From the NCBI GenBank assembly GCA_035707105.1, contig DASSUI010000056.1, positions 30,869 through 94,868 on the forward strand: DNA of 64,000 nucleotides. Direction: 5' to 3'. The position numbers and the translations under genes were made by a program. The notes beneath the pieces were generated by a model. It did no database searches, was not told the origin of the DNA, and saw only the letters and a list, made by a program, of their open reading frames with translations. Position 1 is the first letter of the stretch, and every line of letters begins with the position of its first letter. Shown piece after piece: positions 40,509 through 49,282 of this stretch. Source of the DNA: JACDAN01 sp035707105. Its GTDB lineage: Bacteria; Actinomycetota; Thermoleophilia; Gaiellales; Gaiellaceae.

Positions 40509-41795
40509 ATGCTCCCGATCGTCAACGTGGGTACGAAGCCGCTCGCGGACTACGCGACCATCAGCGGCCGAGGCCTGATGGCCGAGATCCAGCGGCTGGC
40601 CGGCCCGCTCGAGGGCAAGCGCGTCTGCCACCTCTCCGCGACCGCCTTCGGCGGCGGCGTGGCCGAGATCAACTACACGCTCATCCCGCTCATGAAGAGC
40701 GCCGGCATCGAGACCGACTGGCGGATCATCAAGGGCGAGGACGAATTCTTCAACGTCACGAAGAAGATCCACAACGCCCTCCAGGGCAACCCGCATGGGC
40801 TGACCGAGGAGGATGAGCGGATCTTCGGGAAGTACAACGCGGCGAACGCGGCCGAGTTCGACGACACGGAGTACGACTTCGTGATCGTGCACGACCCGCA
40901 GCCGGTCGCGATGGTCGAGCACTTCCCCGGCTCGAACGCCCAGTGGATCTGGCGCTGCCACATCGACCTCTCGACGCCGAACGAGGACGTCCTCAACTTC
41001 CTGCTCCCGTCGGTCGCGAAGTACGACGCGGCGATCTTCCACATGCCGCAGTACGTTCCGCGTTCCGGCGAGATCCCCGAGGCGTTCATCTGGCCGCCCG
41101 CGATCGACCCACTGGCGCCCAAGAACATCGCCCTGTCGGCAGAGGACGCGGCTTACATCGTCGATCAGTTCGGGATCGACGTTCAGCGCCCGCTTCTCAC
41201 CCAGGTGTCGCGGTTCGACCCGTGGAAGGACCCGCTCGGCGTGATCGACGCCTTCAGGCGCGTACGCGAGACGCATGCGGGTCTCCAGCTGGGCCTCGTA
41301 GGCTCGATGGCGCACGACGATCCCGAGGGTTGGGACTACTACAACCAGACCGTCGAGTACGCCGCCGGCGACCCCGACATCTTCATCCTCTCGAACCTCA
41401 ACAACATCGGCTCCGTCGAGGTCAATGCGTTCCAGGTGTACTCCTCGGCCGTTCTCCAGAAGTCGATCCGAGAGGGATTCGGGCTCACCGTCACGGAGGG
41501 GCTCTGGAAGGCGCGGCCCACAGTCGCGGGCCGCGTGGGCGGCATTCCGGCGCAGATCCAAAACGGGGAGACCGGCTGGCTCGTCGATTCCGTCGAGGAA
41601 GCGGCCGCTGCGTGCCTCGAGATCCTCGCCGGCCCGGAAGAGGCACGACGGCGCGGAGTGCGCGGGAAGGAATACGTGCGCCAGCATTTCCTGACGCCGC
41701 GGCTGCTGCGGGACTGGCTGGCGCTCTTCAACCGGCTCGACGGCAACGACACGGGCGAGACGCAGCTCGTGACGGTGTCAGCCGGCGCTGCCTGA
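40509..41795 (+). CDS. treT: trehalose synthase TreT (GT4)
   Basis: A 428-residue GT-B enzyme resembling TreT, which makes trehalose from NDP-glucose and glucose in one step. Typical segments are HLSATAFGGGVAEI, IVHDPQPVAM, WRCHIDLSTPN, SRFDPWKDPLGV and SIREGFGLTVTEGLWK. The family is known from Thermoproteus and many actinobacteria. It lies 44 bp upstream of an OtsA homologue, so the cell may have two routes to trehalose or its phosphate. ATG start. Confidence 0.88.
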   Translation: MLPIVNVGTKPLADYATISGRGLMAEIQRLAGPLEGKRVCHLSATAFGGGVAEINYTLIPLMKSAGIETDWRIIKGEDEFFNVTKKIHNALQGNPHGLTEEDERIFGKYNAANAAEFDDTEYDFVIVHDPQPVAMVEHFPGSNAQWIWRCHIDLSTPNEDVLNFLLPSVAKYDAAIFHMPQYVPRSGEIPEAFIWPPAIDPLAPKNIALSAEDAAYIVDQFGIDVQRPLLTQVSRFDPWKDPLGVIDAFRRVRETHAGLQLGLVGSMAHDDPEGWDYYNQTVEYAAGDPDIFILSNLNNIGSVEVNAFQVYSSAVLQKSIREGFGLTVTEGLWKARPTVAGRVGGIPAQIQNGETGWLVDSVEEAAAACLEILAGPEEARRRGVRGKEYVRQHFLTPRLLRDWLALFNRLDGNDTGETQLVTVSAGAA

Positions 41796-41826
41796 GCCCG
41801 CCTCCTGCAGCGGAATTGGGCTTGGG

Positions 41827-41832
41827 TAGGGT
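41827..41832 (+). promoter_or_regulatory. -10-like hexamer of otsA
   Basis: TAGGGT lies 7 nt before the otsA GTG with no ribosome binding site between them, so otsA may have its own leaderless transcript. Confidence 0.35.
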
Positions 41833-41839
41833 CCCGGCT

Positions 41840-43318
41840 GTGGGGACGCGCAGGAAGCTGATCGTCGTCTCGAATCGCGGACCGGTCACCTTCGACCGCG
41901 ACACAGGCGGGGCGCGCGTGGCGAGACGCGGCGGCGGCGGGCTCGTGACGGCGCTGCGAAGCCTCGTGGCGATGCACGACGTGACGTGGATCGCGAGCGC
42001 GATGACGGACGAGGACCGCGCGGTTGCGGCCGAGGCGGACGGGCAGGCGATCCAGGAGACTGCACGCGACGGCTCGCCGTACCGGGTCAGGCTCGTCGAG
42101 CACGACCCCACGGCGTACGACTGGTTCTACAACGTCGTCTCGAACCCGACGCTGTGGTTCCTCCAGCACTACCTCTGGAACCTCGCGCAGGCCCCGAACA
42201 TCGACCGGGGGCTCCATCTGGCCTGGGAAGAGGGATACGTGGCGGTCAACGCCGCGTTCGCCGAGGCGGTGACCGCGGAGCTCGAGGCGGAGCCCGGCTC
42301 GCCCGTCTTGTTCCACGACTACCACCTGTACCTGGCCCCCCGCTTCGTGCGGACACGGGTGCCCGACGCCGCGCTCTCGCACTTCGTCCACATCCCGTGG
42401 CCGGAGCCCGACTACTGGCGCGTGTTGCCGGAGTCGATCCGCCGCTCGTTGCACGACGGTCTGCTCGCGAACGACGTCGTCGGCTTCCACACCGCCCACT
42501 GGCAGCGCAACTTTCTCCGCTCGTGCGTGGACATCGTCGGAGCGGACGCGAACTTCCTCGACGGCACGGCCGAGTACGACGGCCGGCGTGTGGTCGCGAT
42601 CGGTGACCCGATCTCCGTGGACCCCGCGGAGTTCGACGAGCTCGCCGCCAGCGAGGAGGTGCTCGGACGAGAAGCGGAGCTCGTCGCGTCCCGCCCCGAG
42701 TACCTGGTGCTCCGAGTCGACCGGACGGATCCGTCGAAGAACGTCGTGCGTGGCTTTCGCGCGTTCGAGCGTTTCCTCGCCGACCATCCCGAGTATCACG
42801 GCCGGATCCAGATGCTCGCGCTGCTCGACCCGAGCCGGCAGGACATCCCGGAGTACGCTGAGTACCTCGGTGCGATCCAGCGAACCGCGCGCGTCGTGAA
42901 CGACCGCTTCCAGCGGGAAGCGTGGACGCCGATCGACCTCCGGATCGCGGACGACTTCCCCGCGTCGGTCGCCGCCTACAAGCAGTACGACGTGCTGCTC
43001 GTGAACGCGATCTTCGACGGCCTGAACCTCGTCGCGAAAGAGGCGCCGCTCGTGAACGACCGGAACGGGGTCCTCGTCCTGTCCGAGAATGCGGGTGCCC
43101 ACGAGGAGCTCAGCGAGTGGGCTCTCACGATCAACCCGTTCGACATCGCGGGGCAGGCGGACGCGATCTTCGCGGCCCTGCAGATGTCCGCGGACGAGCG
43201 GGCCGCGCGGGTCGACTCGATGCGGGCCCACATCCGGGAGCACGACCTGGCCGCGTGGGTCGAGGGTCAGCTTGCGGCCCTGGATGCGGCAGTCGCCCCC
43301 GCCGGCACGTCCCGGTGA
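41840..43318 (+). CDS. otsA: trehalose-6-phosphate synthase (GT20)
   Basis: A 492-residue GT20 enzyme that transfers glucose from a nucleotide sugar to glucose-6-phosphate. Signature blocks are RRGGGGLVTAL, LFHDYHLYLAPR, HIPWPEPDYW, RVDRTDPSKNVVRGF and DGLNLVAKEAPLV. No phosphatase (OtsB) domain is fused and none is adjacent. GTG 41840 gives the correct N-terminus (KLIVVSNRGPV). The stop overlaps moaC (GTGA). Confidence 0.92.
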   Translation: MGTRRKLIVVSNRGPVTFDRDTGGARVARRGGGGLVTALRSLVAMHDVTWIASAMTDEDRAVAAEADGQAIQETARDGSPYRVRLVEHDPTAYDWFYNVVSNPTLWFLQHYLWNLAQAPNIDRGLHLAWEEGYVAVNAAFAEAVTAELEAEPGSPVLFHDYHLYLAPRFVRTRVPDAALSHFVHIPWPEPDYWRVLPESIRRSLHDGLLANDVVGFHTAHWQRNFLRSCVDIVGADANFLDGTAEYDGRRVVAIGDPISVDPAEFDELAASEEVLGREAELVASRPEYLVLRVDRTDPSKNVVRGFRAFERFLADHPEYHGRIQMLALLDPSRQDIPEYAEYLGAIQRTARVVNDRFQREAWTPIDLRIADDFPASVAAYKQYDVLLVNAIFDGLNLVAKEAPLVNDRNGVLVLSENAGAHEELSEWALTINPFDIAGQADAIFAALQMSADERAARVDSMRAHIREHDLAAWVEGQLAALDAAVAPAGTSR

Positions 43319-43761
43319 CCGACTTCTCCCACATCGACGAGACCGGGGGCGTACGGATGGTGGATGTCGGGGCGAAGCCGCTTTCGCGGCGGCGCGCGCG
43401 CGCCCGAGCGCACATCGGGATGAAACCCGAGACTGCGGCCCGGCTGGCTCGGCTCCCGAAGGGCGATGCCCTGACCGCGGCGCAGCTCGCCGGCGTCATG
43501 GCGGCGAAGCGGACGAGCGAGCTGATCCCGCTCTGTCACCCGCTTCCTCTCTCGGCGGTCGACGTTGATGTTGCCATCGTAGAGAACGGAGCCGACGTGA
43601 CGTCCACCGTCGAGACAACGGCGCAGACTGGGGTCGAGATGGAGGCCCTGGTCGCGGCCAGCGTGGCGGCGCTCACGGTGTACGACATGGCGAAGGCGGT
43701 CGACGACTCGATGGTCGTGGGCGACGTCCGCCTGCTCGAGAAGACGAAGGAGCCGCTGTGA
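43315..43761 (+). CDS. moaC: cyclic pyranopterin monophosphate synthase MoaC
   Basis: A 148-residue enzyme of molybdopterin synthesis that converts 3',8-cyclo-GTP to cyclic pyranopterin phosphate. Motifs are RMVDVGAKP, LCHPLPLSAVDV, TGVEMEALVAAS and YDMAKAVD with catalytic Lys and Asp. GTG start coupled to otsA; stop coupled to mog. Confidence 0.94.
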   Translation: MTDFSHIDETGGVRMVDVGAKPLSRRRARARAHIGMKPETAARLARLPKGDALTAAQLAGVMAAKRTSELIPLCHPLPLSAVDVDVAIVENGADVTSTVETTAQTGVEMEALVAASVAALTVYDMAKAVDDSMVVGDVRLLEKTKEPL

Positions 43762-44237
43762 AGGCGGGCGTCCTGACCGTCTCCGACGGCGTCGCCCGCG
43801 GCGACCGGGCCGACGAGAGCGGCGAGGTTCTCGAGCAGCTGCTGCAAGCCGACGGGCACGACGTCACCCGCCGCGTTGTTCCCGACGAAGCGCGTGAGAT
43901 CGCCGAGGCGATCGAGGAGCTCACCGAGGCCTGCGAGCTCGTCGTCACCACAGGCGGGACGGGCGTTGCGCCGCGGGACGTCACGCCGGAGGCCACCGCG
44001 TCCGTCGTAGAGCGCCAGGTGCCGGGGATCGCGGAGGCGATTCGCTCCGACGCGATCGGCCGTACACCGCACGGGATGCTGTCGCGCGGCGTCGCGGGCG
44101 TTCGGCGGGCCGCCGTCGTCGTCAACCTGCCCGGCTCGCCGGGTGGGTGCCGGGACGGGTACGCCGTCGTCCGTGAGGCGCTGCCGCACGCCGTCCGCCT
44201 GCTCGCCGGCGAGCAAGGCGGGCATCGCCAGACATGA
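43758..44237 (+). CDS. mog: molybdopterin adenylyltransferase (MogA/MoaB)
   Basis: A 159-residue MoCF-fold protein that adenylylates molybdopterin before MoeA inserts molybdenum. It has VLTVSDGVARG, VVTTGGTGVAPRDVTPEAT and NLPGSPGGCRDG. The GTG overlaps the moaC TGA and its TGA overlaps the next ATG. In mycobacteria a moaB gene also lies beside mprAB-pepD. Confidence 0.92.
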   Translation: MKAGVLTVSDGVARGDRADESGEVLEQLLQADGHDVTRRVVPDEAREIAEAIEELTEACELVVTTGGTGVAPRDVTPEATASVVERQVPGIAEAIRSDAIGRTPHGMLSRGVAGVRRAAVVVNLPGSPGGCRDGYAVVREALPHAVRLLAGEQGGHRQT

Positions 44238-45097
44238 GCACCGCCGCCGCCGGATATCCCAGCCGCTTTGCCTCGCTGGTCAAGATCGAGCACACCGTCT
44301 TCGCGCTCCCTTTTGCCTACGTGGGCTCGCTGCTCGCCGTCGATGGCGTGCCGTCCGCTTCCGACCTGCTGTGGGTGACGCTCGCGATGGTGGGCGCTCG
44401 CTCGCTCGCGATGGGCGTGAACCGGCTCGTGGACGCCGGGATCGACGCGAGGAACCCGCGGACGGCGCAACGCGAACTGCCGACGGGAGCGCTGCTGCCG
44501 TGGCAGGTGCTCGCCTTTTGCGTCGCGTCGCTGGGACTCTTCCTCGTCGCGGTGTGGCAGCTCGATCCGCTCGTGCGGTGGCTCTGGCCGATCCCCGTCG
44601 TGGGCTTCGTCGTCTACCCGTATCTGAAGCGCTGGACGTGGCTCTCCCACCTGTGGCTTGGTGCCGTGGACGGCCTCGCGCCGGTCGGCGGCTGGGTGGC
44701 CCTGACCGGGGAGCTGCCCTGGGAGGCATGGGCCCTCGGCGGCGCGGTTGCGTGCTGGGTGGCCGGCTTCGACCTGTTCTACTCGCTGCTCGATGTCGAA
44801 TTCGACCGTCGCGAGGGCCTCCACTCGTGGGCGACGCGGTTCGGCGAGCGCGGCGTCTTCGCCGGAGCACGGGCGCTCCACCTGGCGACCGTCGTCTTGC
44901 TCGGCGCCGTCGGTCTGGGGCTGGAGGTCGGCGCGTTCTACTGGGCCGGCGTGGTCGCGGTCGGCGCGCTGCTCGCATACGAGCACGCCATCGTGCGACC
45001 TGGAGACCTCAGGCGCCTCGACGCCGCGTTCTTCACCGTCAACGGCGTGATCAGCGTGGTGTTCTGCGGGTTCGTCCTCGTCGACGTCCTCGTGTGA
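44234..45097 (+). CDS. UbiA-family prenyltransferase (MqnP-like)
   Basis: A 287-residue integral membrane prenyltransferase with about eight helices. The first Asp-rich motif is NRLVDAGIDARNPRT and the second DLFYSLLDVEFDRREG. The sequence is closest in feel to the 4-hydroxybenzoate/futalosine-pathway group (UbiA/MqnP), so menaquinone synthesis is likely, but no other menaquinone gene is in the window. ATG start coupled to mog. Confidence 0.83.
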   Translation: MSTAAAGYPSRFASLVKIEHTVFALPFAYVGSLLAVDGVPSASDLLWVTLAMVGARSLAMGVNRLVDAGIDARNPRTAQRELPTGALLPWQVLAFCVASLGLFLVAVWQLDPLVRWLWPIPVVGFVVYPYLKRWTWLSHLWLGAVDGLAPVGGWVALTGELPWEAWALGGAVACWVAGFDLFYSLLDVEFDRREGLHSWATRFGERGVFAGARALHLATVVLLGAVGLGLEVGAFYWAGVVAVGALLAYEHAIVRPGDLRRLDAAFFTVNGVISVVFCGFVLVDVLV

Positions 45098-45239
45098 TGA
45101 GCCGGGCGACCCGCCCCGCGTTCGGCACGCTTCCGGCGCACTTCCGTCACCCATGGGTGCGCCCGGCACGGATACGATCGCCTCGGGGAGGAGGTTAGGG
45201 GTACCTGCGCCGCACGGAGACCGCGAAGGCTCGCGCCGC

Positions 45240-45821
45240 TTGATCAGCGGTCGCGGCGTGGGCCGCCGCTTTGGGGAGCGGCTCGTTCTCTCCGACGTCG
45301 ACGTCGACGTCGAGCGGGGCGACTTCCTGCTCGTGACCGGGCCGAACGGGTCCGGGAAGACGACGCTGCTCCGCCTGGTCGCGGGCCTGCTGGCGCCGAC
45401 CGCCGGCACGCTCGAGGTGGCCGCCGACCGGGGCCGGATCGGGTTCCTCGGCCACGAGCCGCTTCTCTACCGCGAGCTGACGGCCCTCGAGAACCTCGAC
45501 CTGTACGGCCGTCTCTACCGCGTCCGCGAGCGACGGGAGCGGACCGGGATGCTGCTCGAGCGCTTCGGGCTCTGGGACGCCCGAGCCGAGCAGGTCTCGA
45601 CCTACTCGCGCGGGATGGTGCAGCGACTTGCGCTGTGCCGGGCGCTCCTCCACGACCCGGACCTCCTGCTCCTGGACGAGCCGTTCAGCGGCCTCGACGC
45701 CGAGGGCGCGGAGCTTCTCCACGCTGAGCTCGCCGACGCGGGCCCACGAACGCTCGTCGTCGCAAGCCACCAGCCGGAGCGGATCGCCCCGCTCGCCAGC
45801 GCGCGCCTGGCCCTCGCATGA
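45240..45821 (+). CDS. ccmA: heme exporter / cytochrome c maturation ATPase CcmA
   Basis: A 193-residue ABC ATPase with Walker A GPNGSGKTT, signature-like YSRGMVQRLALCRALL and Walker B LLLLDEPFSGLD. With CcmB and CcmC it drives release of heme-loaded CcmE. TTG 45240 (RGVGRRFGERLVL) fits the family length; ATG 45153 would add 29 unconserved residues. A GGGGAGGAGG stretch at 45184 has no start near it, and TACGAT at 45173 may be its promoter. Confidence 0.88.
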   Translation: MISGRGVGRRFGERLVLSDVDVDVERGDFLLVTGPNGSGKTTLLRLVAGLLAPTAGTLEVAADRGRIGFLGHEPLLYRELTALENLDLYGRLYRVRERRERTGMLLERFGLWDARAEQVSTYSRGMVQRLALCRALLHDPDLLLLDEPFSGLDAEGAELLHAELADAGPRTLVVASHQPERIAPLASARLALA

Positions 45822-46459
45822 GCGGGTACATCGCCGACGCCGCCGCGCTCGCGCGGAAGGACCTGCTCGTCGAGCTCCGGACGCGGGACACCGTGCCGGC
45901 GATGCTCCTCTTCGTCGTCGCCGCCCTGGTCGTGTTCCACTTCGCGCTGCCCGCCGAGAGCTCCCGTCTGGCGGCGAGCGGGATGCTCTGGATCGCACTC
46001 CTCTTCACGGCGCTGCTCGCGCTGGTTCGCGCCTTCGTCGGCGAGCGCGACCAGGGAACGCTCGACGGGCTCATCCTCGCTCCGTGCGACCGGAGTGCCA
46101 TCTGGGTCGGCAAGACGCTGAGCGTCCTGGCGTTCCTGCTCTTCGCCGAGGCCGTCGCGCTGCCGGCCTTCGCGCTCTTCTACGAGGACGTCACCTGGGA
46201 GCTCGTCGCCGGGCTCGCGCTCGCGAACGTCGGGATCGCCACCGTCGGAACGCTGCTCGGAGCCATGGCCGCGGCAGCCCGGGCGCGCGAGCTGCTCCTG
46301 CCGCTCCTGTTCCTACCGCTCGCGATTCCGCTCGTCGTGGGCGGCGTCGGAGCCACGGTCGCCGAGGATCCCGGCCGGTACCTGGCCTTCCTCGGGCTCT
46401 ACGACCTGATCTTTGCGATCCTCTCGTGGGCAAGTTTTGAGTACGTCGTTACGGAATAA
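45818..46459 (+). CDS. ccmB: heme exporter membrane protein CcmB
   Basis: A 213-residue permease with six membrane helices. The opening ALARKDLLVELRTRD and the LVRAFVGERDQGTLDGL block are typical CcmB. It forms the ABC transporter with CcmA. The ATG overlaps the ccmA TGA. Confidence 0.92.
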   Translation: MSGYIADAAALARKDLLVELRTRDTVPAMLLFVVAALVVFHFALPAESSRLAASGMLWIALLFTALLALVRAFVGERDQGTLDGLILAPCDRSAIWVGKTLSVLAFLLFAEAVALPAFALFYEDVTWELVAGLALANVGIATVGTLLGAMAAAARARELLLPLLFLPLAIPLVVGGVGATVAEDPGRYLAFLGLYDLIFAILSWASFEYVVTE

Positions 46460-47126
46460 CGGCGCCGCCCTCCTCTCGCTCTCAGCGGCGGCTCTCCTGG
46501 TCGCTGGCCTCTCGCTCGCGATCTTCTGGGCGCCCGAAGACGCCGACCAGGGGATCAGCCAGAAGATCTTCTACGTACACGTCCCGGTCGCGCTGACCGC
46601 CTACGCGTGCTTCTTCTGGGCCGCATGGAAGGCGCTACGCCTGCTCTGGAGAGGCGGCGAGCGGTACGACCTCGAGAGCTACACGGCCGTACACATGGGC
46701 GTGATCTTCGGCGTGCTCACGCTCGTCACCGGCTCGATCTGGGCGAAGGTCTCCTGGGGCCAGTGGTGGGTGTGGAGCGAGCGCCAGTTGACCCTCTTTC
46801 TGATCCTGTTCCTGTTCTACTCCGCGTACTTCATGCTCCGGTACTCGACCGATCCTGGCCCTCGTCGCGCGCGCACATCGGCCGTCTACGCCCTCTTCGG
46901 CGTGGTGCTGATCCCGGTCAGCTTCCTCGCGATCCGCCTCGCCGAGGGCCTGATCCACCCGGTCGTGTTCAAGCGTGACGGGCCGGCGATGGAGGGGTCG
47001 ATGTTCCTCACGTTCTGCGTCTGCTTCTCGGGGATGCTGGCGCTCGCCGGCGCGCTCTACCTCGTGGAGCTGTCGGGCAAGCGGGCCGACGCGAGCCTCC
47101 GCTCCTTGCGGGAGCGTCTCGCGTGA
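46437..47126 (+). CDS. ccmC: cytochrome c assembly protein CcmC, variant WWD motif
   Basis: A 229-residue protein with six membrane helices. QKIFYVHVPVALTAY carries the first conserved His, and the tryptophan-rich WWD segment is WGQWWVWSERQLT. In most CcmC proteins the residue after WVW is Asp; here it is Ser followed by Glu. The second His is in GLIHPVVF. It handles heme for CcmE. TTG 46437 or TTG 46413 is the start; both overlap ccmB. Confidence 0.88.
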   Translation: MSTSLRNNGAALLSLSAAALLVAGLSLAIFWAPEDADQGISQKIFYVHVPVALTAYACFFWAAWKALRLLWRGGERYDLESYTAVHMGVIFGVLTLVTGSIWAKVSWGQWWVWSERQLTLFLILFLFYSAYFMLRYSTDPGPRRARTSAVYALFGVVLIPVSFLAIRLAEGLIHPVVFKRDGPAMEGSMFLTFCVCFSGMLALAGALYLVELSGKRADASLRSLRERLA

Positions 47127-47281
47127 GCACCGGAGAGAAATACCTCTGGGCGGCGTATCTCGTGCTCTTCGGCGCCGTGCTGCTCTACGTCGTGCTGATC
47201 TCGCTGAAGGTCGGGAGGCTGGAGCGGGAGATCACGTCGCTGGTCGAGCTCGCCCGCGAGCGGGAGGGCCGGAGTGGCTGA
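47123..47281 (+). CDS. ccmD: CcmD-like small membrane protein
   Basis: A 52-residue protein with one membrane helix (residues 7-30: YLWAAYLVLFGAVLLYVVLI) and a charged helical tail (KVGRLEREITSLVELARERE). Length, topology and position after ccmC match CcmD, which stabilises the CcmABC complex. The GTG overlaps the ccmC TGA, and the stop overlaps hemX by 8 nt. Confidence 0.8.
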   Translation: MSTGEKYLWAAYLVLFGAVLLYVVLISLKVGRLEREITSLVELAREREGRSG

Positions 47282-48053
47282 GCTGCTCGTCTGGCCGGCG
47301 CTCCTCGCGTACGGCGAGGCAGCCGTGGCGTATGCCGGGAACGCGAGGAACCCGGCGGCGTTCGGGCGTCCGGCCACGTGGGGCGTCCGGATCGGCTGGC
47401 TCGCGCAGACCGGCGTCCTGGTCGTCCAGGGCGTTCGCGCGGACGGCTTTCCGTGGAGCACGTGGGCGGGCTCGCTCAACCTCTTCGTCTGGCTCGTCGT
47501 CGGCGCCTACCTCATCTGGGGCTGCAGCCCGCGCTACCGGCTCCTCGGGCTCGGCGTCATGCCGCTCGCGGCCGCCCTCCTCGCGGTCTCGTTCGCGGCG
47601 GGCGGGACGGAGGCCGGATCCGGCGCCGCCTGGGGCGACGTCGTCCTCGTCTCGCACATCGCGCTCGTCCTCGTGTCGTTCGCGGGCTTCACGGTGGCCG
47701 GCGGGCTGGCGGCGCTCGAGCTCTGGCAGGAGCGCGTGCTGAAGAGCCACCCGGCCGGACTGCTTCGCATGCGGGCGCCGTCGCTCGTCGTCCTCGACCA
47801 GCTGACGGTCACGACGGTCGCCGTCTCGCTGGCCGCGCTGACCGCCGGGATCGTGCCGGGCCTGGCCCGCCTGCCGGATCGCGGGCTCGACGTGCTCATC
47901 GCCGGCACGGTCGTCCTCTGGGCGCTCGGCGCCTCGGTGCTCTACCTCCGCGTTCGCGTCGGCCGCCGGGAACTGGCCGCGGTACTCGCGCTCGGCGGCG
48001 TGGGCGCTGTCATCGTCCTCCAACTCGGGCTCCTGTTCGCCCACCTCGGATGA
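47274..48053 (+). CDS. hemX: HemX/CcsA-family membrane protein
   Basis: A 259-residue protein with eight membrane helices. Segments such as SHIALVLVSFAGFTVAGG match the HemX/CcsA (cytochrome c assembly) family. It lacks a clear WWD motif, so HemX is preferred over CcsA. In Bacillus HemX lowers HemA level; the gene lies directly before hemA here too (ATGA overlap). GTG start. Confidence 0.82.
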   Translation: MAELLVWPALLAYGEAAVAYAGNARNPAAFGRPATWGVRIGWLAQTGVLVVQGVRADGFPWSTWAGSLNLFVWLVVGAYLIWGCSPRYRLLGLGVMPLAAALLAVSFAAGGTEAGSGAAWGDVVLVSHIALVLVSFAGFTVAGGLAALELWQERVLKSHPAGLLRMRAPSLVVLDQLTVTTVAVSLAALTAGIVPGLARLPDRGLDVLIAGTVVLWALGASVLYLRVRVGRRELAAVLALGGVGAVIVLQLGLLFAHLG

Positions 48054-49282
48054 GGCTGCTGCTCGTCGGAACGTCGCACCGGCTCGCCCCGCTCGAGGTG
48101 CGCGAGCGAGTCGCGCTCGGCCCGGAGGGCGAGGCCGCGCTCGCCCTGCGCCTGGGCGCGAGCGGCGAGGCCGTCTGCCTCTCGACCTGCAACCGCACAG
48201 AGCTCTACCTCGCGGCGGACGACACCGGCGCCGCCGGCGAGCGCGCGACCGAGGCGCTCGCCGATCTCGGCGGCGTGCCCCGGGCGGAGCTCGAGCCCTA
48301 CCTCTACCGCCTCGAGCAGGAAGCGGCGGCGACCCACCTCTTCCGCGTCGCCGCCGGTCTCGACTCGCTCGTTCCGGGTGAGGGCGAGATCCAGGGACAG
48401 GTGCGCTCCGCCTACGAGCGCGGCGCGGTCGGTCCGCTCCTCGACCGGCTCTTCCGGCAGGCGCTCCACACGGGGAAGCGCGTCCGTACGGAGACAGCGA
48501 TCGGCGAGAGCCCCGCGTCGGTCGCCTCGGCCGCGGCGGCGCTCGCGGCGCAGGTCTTCGGGGACCTCACGGGCAGGCGGATCGTCGTCGTCGGCGCGGG
48601 CAAGGTCGGCGAGCTGGCCGCCCGGAACCTGGTCAGCCGCGGCGCAGAGCTCTCGTTCGTGGCGAACCGGTCGCTCGACCGCGCGTCGTCGCTCGCAGAG
48701 CGGTTCGGCGGCGAGGCGCTCCCGCTCGACGCGGTCGACGGGGAGCTGGCCCGGGCCGACATCGTCGTCTCATCGACGTCGGCCCGCGACCCGATCCTCT
48801 CGCGCGAGCAGGTGGCGGGCGCGCTTCCCGCCAGGAAGGGGCGTCCGCTGCTGCTCGTCGACCTGGCGGTCCCGCGAGACGTCGATCCGGCCGTGCGGAA
48901 TCTCGGCGGCTGCTTCCTCTACGACATCGACGACCTCCAGTCCGTCGTGGAGGAGACGCTGACCGGGCGGCGCGGGGAGGCGATCCGCGCTGAGGCGATC
49001 GTGGCGGCGGAGGGCGAGCGGTTCCGCGCGTGGCTCGCGTCGCTCGACTCGGTCCCGGCGATCGCGTCGCTGCGAGAGCGCGCCGAGACGATCCGCCGCG
49101 GCGAGCTCGCGAAGATGGGCCCCCGGCTCGCGGGGCTGTCCGACCGGGAACGCCACGCGGTCGAGTCGCTGACGAACCAGATCGTGAACAAGCTCCTGCA
49201 CCAGCCGATCATGCGCCTCAAGGAGGCCGGGTTTGGCGAGGAGGACGACGGCCGTGCTCCTCAGGGTCGGCTCGAGGGGTAG
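48050..49282 (+). CDS. hemA: glutamyl-tRNA reductase
   Basis: A 410-residue enzyme that reduces glutamyl-tRNA to glutamate-1-semialdehyde, the first step of C5 heme synthesis. The catalytic Cys is in CLSTCNRTELY (about 49), GEGEIQGQVR follows, and the NADPH site is VVVGAGKVGELAA. The C-terminal dimerisation helix (LTNQIVNKLLHQPI) is present. ATG coupled to hemX. Confidence 0.95.
   Translation: MRLLLVGTSHRLAPLEVRERVALGPEGEAALALRLGASGEAVCLSTCNRTELYLAADDTGAAGERATEALADLGGVPRAELEPYLYRLEQEAAATHLFRVAAGLDSLVPGEGEIQGQVRSAYERGAVGPLLDRLFRQALHTGKRVRTETAIGESPASVASAAAALAAQVFGDLTGRRIVVVGAGKVGELAARNLVSRGAELSFVANRSLDRASSLAERFGGEALPLDAVDGELARADIVVSSTSARDPILSREQVAGALPARKGRPLLLVDLAVPRDVDPAVRNLGGCFLYDIDDLQSVVEETLTGRRGEAIRAEAIVAAEGERFRAWLASLDSVPAIASLRERAETIRRGELAKMGPRLAGLSDRERHAVESLTNQIVNKLLHQPIMRLKEAGFGEEDDGRAPQGRLEG

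Noticed and set aside
45153..45239. N-terminal extension of ccmA from ATG 45153
   Set aside because: The additional 29 residues are not conserved in the family, and the region contains a possible promoter (TACGAT).
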